A stretch of 64,000 nt of DNA from Gemmatimonadota bacterium (GTDB lineage: Bacteria > Latescibacterota > UBA2968 > GCA-2709665). This document shows, piece by piece, positions 53,435 to 61,479 of the stretch. A model generated the notes under the pieces. That model was not told the DNA's origin. It did no database searches and saw nothing but the letters and a program-made list of their open reading frames with translations. The stretch covers positions 300,144-364,143 of the forward strand of contig JAPPFJ010000033.1 in NCBI GenBank assembly GCA_028877215.1. Direction: 5' to 3'. Within the stretch, counting starts at the first letter, position 1; each line of letters begins with the position of its first letter. The position numbers were made by a program, and so were the translations under genes.

Positions 53435-54436
53435 ATGCCGCGAGCCCTTTCCAAAATCGCCAGGCATCTGGTTCACCTGTGCGCCCGTAAACCGATGGCT
53501 GCGCCGGTCGATATGACGGGCCGACACGTGATCGTAACCGGGGCGTCGCCGAATTCACTCGGGTACGAAACCGCAAGGATCCTGGCAAGCTGGGGCGCGA
53601 CGGTCGTGGCGACCCGCGTCCGCAATGTGCCTCTCATGGAATCGTCGCTGAAAGACGACCTTCGAAAGATCGGCGCCAGCGAAAACAACGTCACAGCACA
53701 CAGCCTGGATCTCCGCGATCCGGAAAGCGTCGAAGGCTTTGCGGTGTGGTATCGCGAAAATCACCGGGGTAGACTCCATGTCCTGGTAAACAACGCGGGC
53801 ATTCACAGGAAGACCTTCACCCCGCGTAAGGTGCCCACTTTAGCCGAAGATGGCCGCGAAATACACAGGCGAACCAATTATCTCGGCGCCTTTCACCTGA
53901 CCTGGGCGCTGCTTCCGCTCCTGCAACGAAGTGGTCTGGAAAGCGGCGACGCGCGTGTGGTCAACGTGTCCTCCGGTCTCCACGACCGGGTTGGGAACGA
54001 AAGCCTTTTCAGTGATATGCCGCTGTACCACTCTTGGGACGCGTACGGGCTGTCAAAGCTGGCGATGATTCACATGGCCTGTGAAATCGAAAGGCGCTTT
54101 GGTGAATCATACAACCTGCACGCGGTGGCTTTGCATCCGGGAGTCGTAATGACCAACCTGACACTGCCGCCGGCGTTTCGAGGCCGCCTTGGCAAGGCCG
54201 CGCATCGAATCGGCTCCTTGCTGACCTCACTGGTCCTGCTGTCCCCGAATGCCGGGGCGCAGACCATCGTGATGTGCGCAAGCACCAGGGCGATCCGGGG
54301 TGGGCATTACTACGAGCGCTGTGCTGTCGCCGAGCCTTCCGAGAACAGCCGGGACGAAGCGGTCTCAAAACGGTTGTGGGACCAGTCTGAAAGGTGGGTC
54401 CGGACACTCCCTGTAACTGTGGGGGACGCGTATTGA
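53435..54436 (+). CDS. Short-chain dehydrogenase/reductase
   Basis: ATG 53435; 333 residues. N-terminal extension of ~25 residues (MPRALSKIARHLVHL), then the Rossmann core: TGASPNSLG (35-43), NNAGIHRK, and catalytic Ser/Tyr-x3-Lys as VSSGLHDRVG ... YGLSK. The C-terminal helix region is long, as in retinol dehydrogenase-type SDRs. Acts on a hydroxyl/keto group with NAD(P). It starts 47 nt before the steroid-reductase-like gene and may act with it on steroid- or prenyl-type substrates. Confidence 0.9.
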   Translation: MPRALSKIARHLVHLCARKPMAAPVDMTGRHVIVTGASPNSLGYETARILASWGATVVATRVRNVPLMESSLKDDLRKIGASENNVTAHSLDLRDPESVEGFAVWYRENHRGRLHVLVNNAGIHRKTFTPRKVPTLAEDGREIHRRTNYLGAFHLTWALLPLLQRSGLESGDARVVNVSSGLHDRVGNESLFSDMPLYHSWDAYGLSKLAMIHMACEIERRFGESYNLHAVALHPGVVMTNLTLPPAFRGRLGKAAHRIGSLLTSLVLLSPNAGAQTIVMCASTRAIRGGHYYERCAVAEPSENSRDEAVSKRLWDQSERWVRTLPVTVGDAY

Positions 54437-54483
54437 CATACACAAGCTCCGTACGAACCTCATCCTGATACGGGACGGCTGAT

Positions 54484-55242
54484 ATGACGGAGCAGGACAT
54501 CTACCGCCTGCTGGTGTGGGTCATATTCGGCCTGGCCGGCGTGACCTTCCTGTATTTGCTTCGGAGACCGGCGCCTTACGGCCGCCACTTTCCGGGCTAC
54601 GGCTGGGGGCCTACCGTCTCCGGCAGGGCGGGCTGGATCGGCATGGAATTTCCGGCGGTCTTCTTCTTCCTGTTCGTCTATCTGCAAGGCAGCTTCAAGG
54701 GTAGCCTCCTGTCGCTGGTATTCCTGGCGATGTGGCAGGGCCATTACCTGAACCGGACGCTCATCTACCCGTTCCGGATGCGGACCGGCCGAAGAATGCC
54801 GCTTGTCGTCGCCGGATCGGGGTTCTTCTTCAATATGCTGAATGCTTACGTCAATGCCCGGTTCGTCTCCCATCTCGGCGAGTACGGTGCTACGTGGTTG
54901 ATCAAACCGTGTTTTTTAATTGGCGTCGCGTTCTTTGCCGGTGGCGTCGTTCTGAATGTGCACAGCGACGGCATCCTGCGCGGCCTGCGGAAACAGGGAG
55001 GCACAGGTTACGTCGTACCGGATCGCGGCGCCTTCCGATATGTCTCCTGCCCGAACTATCTCGGCGAGATTCTGGAATGGACGGGCTGGGCGATCGCGAC
55101 GTGGTCGCTCGCCGGGCTCGCGTTCTGCGTCTATACGATCGCCAATCTGGTCCCCCGGGCCCGCAGCAATCACCACTGGTACCTGGAACGCTTCCCGGAC
55201 TGCCCGCCCAACCGCCGGGCCCTCATCCCGGGCGTGTTCTGA
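54484..55242 (+). CDS. 3-oxo-5-alpha-steroid 4-dehydrogenase-like membrane protein
   Basis: ATG 54484; 252 residues, six or seven transmembrane helices. The C-terminal signature matches steroid 5-alpha-reductase: IANLVPRARSNHHWYLERFP, and FRYVSCPNYLGEILEWTGWAIATWSLAG (the N-Y-L-G-E motif). NADPH-dependent double-bond reduction is expected. With the SDR (48 nt upstream) and the ERG24-like protein at 25950, it supports sterol/steroid-like reduction chemistry. Confidence 0.88.
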   Translation: MTEQDIYRLLVWVIFGLAGVTFLYLLRRPAPYGRHFPGYGWGPTVSGRAGWIGMEFPAVFFFLFVYLQGSFKGSLLSLVFLAMWQGHYLNRTLIYPFRMRTGRRMPLVVAGSGFFFNMLNAYVNARFVSHLGEYGATWLIKPCFLIGVAFFAGGVVLNVHSDGILRGLRKQGGTGYVVPDRGAFRYVSCPNYLGEILEWTGWAIATWSLAGLAFCVYTIANLVPRARSNHHWYLERFPDCPPNRRALIPGVF

Positions 55243-55284
55243 TCGGGTCGGGCAGAGCAATGTCCCTTGGAAGGAATTATCCCT

Positions 55285-57021
55285 ATGTCAGGTAGTCATC
55301 GCCCCTCGGTCCGTGCGAAGCGGTATGTCGTCTCATCGCTGCACTATCTCGCAACCATGGGCGGAGTTCGTATCCTCGAAAACGGCGGCAATGCCGCGGA
55401 TGCCGGCGTCGCCACCGGGATCTGCATCAACGTGCTTCAACCCGGGTCCACTCACTTCGGCGGCGTCGCGCCGATCATCTATTGCCCGGGAACGGGCGCG
55501 CCCGTTGAAACCATCAGCGGCCTCGGACGCTGGCCCCGGGCGGCAAGCATCGACACCTTCCAGAAATACCACGGCGGCGACCTGCCTCCCGGAATCCTGA
55601 GAACCGTTACGCCGGCATCGCCGGATGCGTGGTTGACGGCGCTGGCGCGCTTCGGCACCATGACCTTCGAGCAGGTCATCCAGCCCGCGTTGGACCTCGC
55701 CGAAAACGGACTCCCGGTCGACGATCAGTTCCACGCCTTCGCCGGCGGGGCACTGGGAGATGCGCCGTCGACAACTGCCGTTTTCAATCCCTGTGGACAC
55801 ATTCCACAGATCGGGGAAGTTTTCTGCCAGAAGGACCTGGCGAACACCTTCCGGCGGATGATCGATGCCGAACGAGGGGCAGCAGGGGACCGGGAATCCG
55901 GAATCAGGGCCGCGCGCGATCTGATCTACAAGGGTGCAATCGCACGGGAAATTGCCGAATTCTACGCGCGGGAAGGGGGCCTGCTCACGTACGAGGATCT
56001 TGCGGCGTTCTCAGTTCGGGTCGAACCCCCCGCACACATCACCTACAAGGGCTATGACGTCTATACCTGCGGTCCCTGGTGCCAGGGGCCAACGTTGAAC
56101 ATGGCGCTGAAGATCCTCGAAGGAGTTGACCTGCGGAGAATGGGGCACGAATCAGCGGACTATCTCCATGCGATTATCGAGGGGATCAAACTGGTGTTTG
56201 CCGACCGGGAGGCGTACTTCGGCGACCCCGATTTCGTGCAGGTGCCGCTGGCGGGTTTACTCGACGAGCGCTATGCCGCTGGAAGACGGAACGCCATTGA
56301 TCCGGATAGCGCTGCGGCCGACATGCCGACCGCCGGCGATCCGTGGCCGTTCCATCCGGAACCGCGGGGGGAAAACGGTCCCTTTCCGATCCTGGATCCG
56401 GACCGCCCGCAACCGGAGCGACTGTCACATTGGGAAAGCGACACCAGTTACCTCTGCGTGGTGGACGAACAGGGCAACGCCTTCTCGTCGACTCCGTCGG
56501 ACGTGGTGGGCTGGACCCCTGTCGTTCCGGGTCTGGGTTTTCCAATATCGGGACGGGGCACGCAGACGTGGCTCGATCCGAACCATCCCTCGTGTCTGCA
56601 GCCGTGGAAACGTCCGCGCCTCACCCCAAACCCGGCGCTGGTCGTGAAGGATGGCAGGCCGTTTATGCCATTTGGTTGTCCCGGCGGCGATGCGCAGGTC
56701 CAGGGGATGCTGCAGGTGTTCCTCAATATCATCGAGTTCGGTATGGAACCTCAGGAAGCGATAGACGCACCGCGCGTCATCAGCCACAGCTTTCCGAATT
56801 CGTTCTGGTCCCACGGATCATTGCCCGGCGAGGTCACGGTCGAAGCCCGCATCGCCCCGCACATCCGTGAGGAATTGCGAGGTCGGGGGCATATCGTCGA
56901 CGATGCTGACGATTGGAGCCGTGGGGTCAGCCGGGTGTGCGCCATCACAGTCGACCCTGAGACCAACACGCTCTTGGGTGGCGCGGACCCACGCTCGACG
57001 TCGTACGCGATCGGATGGTGA
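55285..57021 (+). CDS. Gamma-glutamyltransferase-family Ntn hydrolase
   Basis: ATG 55285 after AAGGAA (55271-55276); 578 residues, no signal peptide (cytoplasmic unlike most GGT). Large-subunit part: GGVRILENGGNAADAGVATGICINVLQPGSTHFGG; autoprocessing site around Thr387 in WESDTSYLCVVDEQGNAFSST, with small-subunit features GLGFPISGRGTQTWLDPNHPSCL and PFGCPGGDAQVQGMLQVFLNI. It hydrolyses or transfers gamma-glutamyl groups, for example from glutathione. The nearby dipeptidase (60395) may complete glutathione breakdown. Confidence 0.92.
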   Translation: MSGSHRPSVRAKRYVVSSLHYLATMGGVRILENGGNAADAGVATGICINVLQPGSTHFGGVAPIIYCPGTGAPVETISGLGRWPRAASIDTFQKYHGGDLPPGILRTVTPASPDAWLTALARFGTMTFEQVIQPALDLAENGLPVDDQFHAFAGGALGDAPSTTAVFNPCGHIPQIGEVFCQKDLANTFRRMIDAERGAAGDRESGIRAARDLIYKGAIAREIAEFYAREGGLLTYEDLAAFSVRVEPPAHITYKGYDVYTCGPWCQGPTLNMALKILEGVDLRRMGHESADYLHAIIEGIKLVFADREAYFGDPDFVQVPLAGLLDERYAAGRRNAIDPDSAAADMPTAGDPWPFHPEPRGENGPFPILDPDRPQPERLSHWESDTSYLCVVDEQGNAFSSTPSDVVGWTPVVPGLGFPISGRGTQTWLDPNHPSCLQPWKRPRLTPNPALVVKDGRPFMPFGCPGGDAQVQGMLQVFLNIIEFGMEPQEAIDAPRVISHSFPNSFWSHGSLPGEVTVEARIAPHIREELRGRGHIVDDADDWSRGVSRVCAITVDPETNTLLGGADPRSTSYAIGW

Positions 57022-57185
57022 AGAAATCCGCCCACGCCGGACTCACGAATCTGCACCATCATGCAAGTCACGTTATCGCTGTCCGGGAACGGTAGAAAGC
57101 CGCTCATTCTAACTAGCCCGGCTTCGCATCGTTCAGCCGCAATCAAATGGTGGAAGTAAACGCACGAGTCCGTTTGACGGTTCTC

Positions 57186-57280
57186 TTACTCCCCCCTTGA
57201 GGGGGAGTCGCAGAAGCCGAGTCGCTCCCTGAGCTTGTCAAAGGGCAGGCGAAGGCTGATGCGGTGGGGGGATTTCAACG
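57186..57280. repeat. Dispersed repeat 'CCCCCTTGAGGGGGAGTCGC', copy 2
   Basis: TTACTCCCCCCTTGAGGGGGAGTCGCAGAAGCCGAG ... GGCTGATGCGGTGGGGGGATTTCAACG; ends as in 2931-3040, middle replaced by a partial TGAGCTTGTC REP unit (57222-57249). Gap 57022-57403 has no gene otherwise. Confidence 0.7.
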
Positions 57281-57403
57281 CAGTAGCGTGTGCAAGCAGT
57301 ATGAAAAAGCATCCACGTATTTTGCGTTGAAGGCTCACTGTAAGGTCTAAAGACCTTTACAATGATGCCAGCGTGACAGGCCACTATCAACCCTCTTTCC
57401 AGG

Positions 57404-58153
57404 GTGGATGCAAATCGGTGCAAAATAGATCCTGATGGATATTTCGGAAAAATGTGCGAAAAAATTCCCAAATCCAGAGAACTCAAGAATCTTCGGGCGT
57501 GGATACGTGAGATATTGATCTGGGCTTCGATCGGAATTCGAAATGTATTGCCCTATCTCGCCTGGCTAGGCGTCTTATGGGTTGTCTACGTCTACGTGGA
57601 CGCAGCTTCAGAATGTAAGGAGCGAGATATCCGATGGATCGGATTGATCTTTCAAATCGTCGGATTTGTCTTGGTCGCACGGCAACTCACAGGTATCCGT
57701 ACATTATTCAGCAAACCTTCCATAGCTTCTCGTGTAGTGAACTACATCAAGAGTTTTCCATCGCCATATGTCAAGACAGTCAGTTTAGAAGCACATGTTA
57801 GGGCAGGATCACCTACCGTAGAAGCAAGATTGTGTGTAATGCCTGGTCCTAATTCTTCATTGGAGAGGCGATTGGAAATAATGGAAAATACAGTGAAGAA
57901 CATGGAGAAGGACTTGCAGAACGTCAGGCAAGATTTGGGGAGCCTAAGGACGGAAAATAACGAATCGCTAGAAGAATTGCGCCAGCAGACAAAAGAGGAA
58001 GTTGGAAAGGTAAGAAAATTGATTGATGCTGCTGTCGTCGGCGGGATACGTATAGAGTGGGTAGGCACAATCTGTTTTTTGATCGGAGCTGTGCTTGCCA
58101 CGGCTGCGCCTGAGCTTACCGCGTGGTTAGGCTATCAGCGGGGATGCGGTTAG
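57404..58153 (+). CDS. Uncharacterised membrane protein with a coiled coil
   Basis: Two starts are possible: GTG 57404 (249 residues) and ATG 57452 (233 residues); neither has a strong ribosome-binding site. Two helices near the N-terminus (IREILIWASIGIRNVLPYLAWLGVLWVVYVYV and WIGLIFQIVGFVLVARQL), a central coiled coil (LERRLEIMENTVKNMEKDLQNVRQDLGSLRTENNESLEELRQQ) and one C-terminal helix (WVGTICFLIGAVLATAAPEL). AT-rich codon use. No family recognised. Confidence 0.7.
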   Translation: MDANRCKIDPDGYFGKMCEKIPKSRELKNLRAWIREILIWASIGIRNVLPYLAWLGVLWVVYVYVDAASECKERDIRWIGLIFQIVGFVLVARQLTGIRTLFSKPSIASRVVNYIKSFPSPYVKTVSLEAHVRAGSPTVEARLCVMPGPNSSLERRLEIMENTVKNMEKDLQNVRQDLGSLRTENNESLEELRQQTKEEVGKVRKLIDAAVVGGIRIEWVGTICFLIGAVLATAAPELTAWLGYQRGCG

Positions 58154-58242
58154 TTGACCAACCAGCATACGATCGATAGGAACAGGTCGCTAATGCGGTT
58201 TTGACTACTACCATTAGCCCGAAAAAGAAGATTTGGCACCCT

Positions 58243-58271
58243 GCCTTTGTGTCTTTGTGTCTCCGTGTGAG
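58243..58271 (+). repeat. Dispersed 'TTTGTGTCTTTGTGTCTCC' repeat, copy 2
   Basis: Near-identical to 39-68, 88 bases upstream of the symporter start, in the 5' region of that gene. Confidence 0.6.
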
Positions 58272-58358
58272 GCATGGTTTTCGTACGGGCTCGATGGCGA
58301 AGTCACGACGCATTCCTGCCGATTTGCTAACCGGGTTTCTTTTTCAGGAAAGGAGATC

Positions 58359-59852
58359 ATGCTCACACAAATCGATTATGCCGTCATCGCGGTCTACGCG
58401 GTATTGATGGCCTGGATTGGAATTCTGGCGAAGCGGAAGTCCGCCAATGTGGAACAGTACTTCGCGGCCGGGCACGGGTTGCCCTGGTGGATGGCGGCCA
58501 TCTCGCACCATGTATCGGGATACAGCGCGGTGGCGTTCGTCGGATTTGCCGGCCGTGCGGCGGTGACGGGATTCAGCATGTGGACCCTGTTTTCGCTCGG
58601 GGTGTTCGTGGCGCTCGTGATCGGATGCCTCGTGTGGGCGCCGCGATGGTCCAGGCTGAAAGTGCTCACGCCCGTGGAATACCTGGAAGCGCGTTACGGC
58701 AATTCCGTTCGGGGCCTGATCGCGGTGTCGGGAATCCTCATCAAGTTTATCGACCTCGGCATCAAGCTGTTTGCGATCTCGATCGTGGTTCACGTGGTTA
58801 CCGGCTGGGCGGTGCTGCCCGTGATCGTCGTTTCGGGTCTGATCACAATCGCGTATGTATTCATCGGCGGCTTGTGGGCGACGGTACTTACGGACCTGGT
58901 ACAGTTCGTTGTCCAACTCGTCATGAGTCTGGCCGTGCTGTTTATCGCGCTGGACATGGTGGGAGGCTGGAACGCGATGTGGGACAGTCTGCCGCGGGAG
59001 CGCGCCGGCTTTTTCAACGCAGAAGGTGGAATCAGCGCGAGCTTCTGGCTGGTCTACGTGGTTGTGATCATCTTCAGCTACAACGGGGGAACGTGGGGGC
59101 TGGCGCAACGGTTCGTTTCCGTGGAAAAGCCGAGGGATGCCCAGAGGGCGGCACTGTTGTCCGCGGTGCTCTATCTGTTCTATCCCATCGTCATCTTCGT
59201 CCCCGCGTGGGCGGCGCCGCTGCTGATCCCCGAGTACTTCGATCCTCAGACGCTTCAGCCAATTGCCGGTTTCGATCTGGACCAGACGTATATCCTCGTA
59301 ACGCAGAAGATCCTCTCCGCTCTGGCGCCGGGGCTGATCGGACTGCTGGTATGCTCGATGTTTGCCGCGACCATGTCCATGATTGACAGCGATATCAACG
59401 CGCTTGCCGCTGTGTTCACCAAGGACTTCTACCAGCGGAACTTCAGGCGCGAGATCGACGACCGGGCGCTGTTCAGGGCGGGTATGACCATTACGGCGAT
59501 CTTCGGGCTCGCGGTACTGATTACCGCGATCGTGATCTCCCAGAGTCAGGGCATGAACAAGGTGTTCGGCCTCACGGTAAAGCTGTTCGGCGGCCTCCTG
59601 TCGCCCATCGCGATCCCGCTGATGTTCGGGATGATATGGAAACGACCGACGGCGCGCGGCGCGATCCTGTCGTTTATCGGAGGCGTCATCACATACTTCA
59701 TCGCGATTCAATACACCGACAGGTTCGAGATATACACGGGTGTGGAGATCCTGGTCGCGCTGGTCATCTACTTCGGAGAGGGCTACATCTCCAGGCGCAG
59801 TGAGGAAAAAGAAGCGGAGGTCGAGGCGCTGTTTGAGAGAATTGAAAAGTGA
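58359..59852 (+). CDS. Sodium:solute symporter (SSS family)
   Basis: ATG 58359 with AAAGGAG; 497 residues with about 13 transmembrane helices. Family signatures are QYFAAGHGLPWWMAAISHHVSGYSAVAFVGFAG, and ITIAYVFIGGLWATVLTDLVQFVVQLVMSLAVLF. A Leu/Ile-rich helix GGLLSPIAIPLMFGMIWKRPTARGA ends the core. Solute unknown; sugar, amino acid or pantothenate-type substrates are typical. Confidence 0.92.
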   Translation: MLTQIDYAVIAVYAVLMAWIGILAKRKSANVEQYFAAGHGLPWWMAAISHHVSGYSAVAFVGFAGRAAVTGFSMWTLFSLGVFVALVIGCLVWAPRWSRLKVLTPVEYLEARYGNSVRGLIAVSGILIKFIDLGIKLFAISIVVHVVTGWAVLPVIVVSGLITIAYVFIGGLWATVLTDLVQFVVQLVMSLAVLFIALDMVGGWNAMWDSLPRERAGFFNAEGGISASFWLVYVVVIIFSYNGGTWGLAQRFVSVEKPRDAQRAALLSAVLYLFYPIVIFVPAWAAPLLIPEYFDPQTLQPIAGFDLDQTYILVTQKILSALAPGLIGLLVCSMFAATMSMIDSDINALAAVFTKDFYQRNFRREIDDRALFRAGMTITAIFGLAVLITAIVISQSQGMNKVFGLTVKLFGGLLSPIAIPLMFGMIWKRPTARGAILSFIGGVITYFIAIQYTDRFEIYTGVEILVALVIYFGEGYISRRSEEKEAEVEALFERIEK

Positions 59853-59869
59853 TACATCGTTAGAAGAAA

Positions 59870-59998
59870 AGAAGCTGTCAGCTATCAGCCGTCAGCTGTC
59901 AGCCAAATTCGAAAACAAGAAAACCCGATTCTTCCCGGATTCCCTGCCTCCGGCAAAGAAAGCTGCCGGTCATCAGTCTTCAGCTGTCAGCGAAAAGC
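59870..59998. repeat. CAGCTGTCAGCC-type repeat region
   Basis: Tandem TCAGCTATCAGCCGTCAGCTGTCAGCC at 59878-59904 with a second copy (CATCAGTCTTCAGCTGTCAGC, 59971-59991). Repeats of this kind are widespread near genes in metagenomic bacteria. Part of a 542-bp gap (59853-60394) with no gene. Confidence 0.55.
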
Positions 59999-60204
59999 GG
60001 CACAAGCATGGATCCTGTCCGCAATTCTTGAAGTGGACACCTCACGACCGCCCGGTTGTGGCGTGGGGGGTTTTTCCACGCTGATCCGTCCAACACTGCA
60101 GTTCCATGAAGTTATATGCGTACGCAGGGCACAATCGTCCGTTAACGCCGCTGGCCAGGTTCGTGGAAAAACCGGCCCCGCGCCGAGCGGCGCCCTTCTT
60201 TTTC

Positions 60205-60238
60205 GCCCTTTTTCTTGGGGCGCAGCAAGAAAAAGGGC
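60205..60238. terminator. Strong hairpin (13-bp perfect stem)
   Basis: GCCCTTTTTCTTG (60205-60217) and CAAGAAAAAGGGC (60226-60238) are perfectly complementary around an 8-nt loop GGGCGCAG. The stem contains its own T-run, so a bidirectional terminator or attenuator is possible, 157 nt before the dipeptidase start. Confidence 0.5.
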
Positions 60239-60394
60239 AAGGAAATAGGGGAATTTGGACGGGAGGGGCAGAAGCAAAGAGAACGCAAGAACGAAAATGG
60301 GAGATTCAATGTCCACATTTCGGCAGGATCCCTGCCTTCGGCGGAGAAAACCGGCCCTTTGATTCGCCAGGATGTTTTTGACAGGAGAGCCTTT

Positions 60395-61450
60395 ATGCTG
60401 ATCGTCGATTCTCACCTGGATATCGCCCACAACGCGCTCGAATGGGACCGGGACCTGCTCCAGCCCATCGCCGGAATACGCGAGGCCGAGACAGGAATGA
60501 CGCAGAAAGGCCGCGGCATGAACGTGGTAAATTTCGCCGAATTGCGGCGCGGCGGGATCGGCCTGTTCTTCGTCACGGTACACTCCCGGCTCGCCTCGAT
60601 GGGAAAGCGTTTTCCCGGGGTGCGCACCCAGGATATCGCCTACGCCAGGTGCAAGGGCGAGTTGGCCTACTACCGCCTAATGGAGGCCAGGGGCGTCTTG
60701 CGCCAGGTACGCAATCGCGCCGAACTCGACGCCCATCTTGCCGAGTGGGACGACGATCCGCGGACCACCCCGCTGGGATTTGTCCTCAGCATGGAAGGGG
60801 CAGACGGCATTGTGGCGCCGGATCAGGTACCGGAGTGGTGGGATGAAGGCCTGAGGATCGTGAGCCTGTGTCACTACGGGGTCAGCGCCTACTCACACGG
60901 GACCCAGGCTCCCGGCGGCCTGACGACCAGAGGCCGCCCCATGCTCGAAGCCCTGGAGGCGGCCGGGATCATCCTCGATGTGAGCCACCTGGCCGAACAG
61001 GCACTCTGGGAAGCCCTGGAGGTCTTCAACGGTCCCGTGGTGGCCACCCACAACTGCTGCCGGGCCCTGTGCGACCACGACCGCCAGCTCGACGATCGAC
61101 AGATCAAGACGCTGGCGCAGCGCGGCGGCGTCATCGGCACAGCCATGGACGTCTGGATGGTCTCTCCCTCGTGGGACCCGGCCGCCATGGACAACACGGG
61201 CATCACGCTGGAGTCCGTGGTGGAACACGTCGACCACGTCTGCCAGCTGACCGGAAACTCCCGCCACGCCGCCATCGGCACCGACCTGGACGGCGGTTTC
61301 GGAAAGGAGCAGTGCCCCTCCGACCTCGACACGATCGCCGACCTGCGGAAGATTCCCGCCATCCTCGAAAGGCGCGGTTACTCGCAGGCGGCCGTTGCCG
61401 ACGTCATGCACGGAAATTGGCTCCGCCTGCTGCGCACGGCGTGGAGATGA
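60395..61450 (+). CDS. Membrane-dipeptidase (renal dipeptidase) family zinc peptidase
   Basis: ATG 60395 with AGGAG 8 nt upstream; 351 residues, no signal. Zinc ligands: H7-x-D9 (VDSHLDIAHN), Glu134 (SMEGAD), His198 (DVSHLAE), His219 (ATHNCCRAL). TDLDGGF and RGYSQAAVADVMHGNWLR close the barrel. The family cleaves Xaa-Xaa dipeptides, including Cys-Gly. The following transglutaminase-like gene starts 29 nt later. Confidence 0.92.
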   Translation: MLIVDSHLDIAHNALEWDRDLLQPIAGIREAETGMTQKGRGMNVVNFAELRRGGIGLFFVTVHSRLASMGKRFPGVRTQDIAYARCKGELAYYRLMEARGVLRQVRNRAELDAHLAEWDDDPRTTPLGFVLSMEGADGIVAPDQVPEWWDEGLRIVSLCHYGVSAYSHGTQAPGGLTTRGRPMLEALEAAGIILDVSHLAEQALWEALEVFNGPVVATHNCCRALCDHDRQLDDRQIKTLAQRGGVIGTAMDVWMVSPSWDPAAMDNTGITLESVVEHVDHVCQLTGNSRHAAIGTDLDGGFGKEQCPSDLDTIADLRKIPAILERRGYSQAAVADVMHGNWLRLLRTAWR

Positions 61451-61479
61451 CCGGGAACGAGTCAGAGGAGTATTGAAAT

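Noticed and set aside
58344..59711. 455-aa minus-strand frame over the symporter
   Set aside because: His/Arg/Asp-rich shadow of a hydrophobic gene on the other strand.
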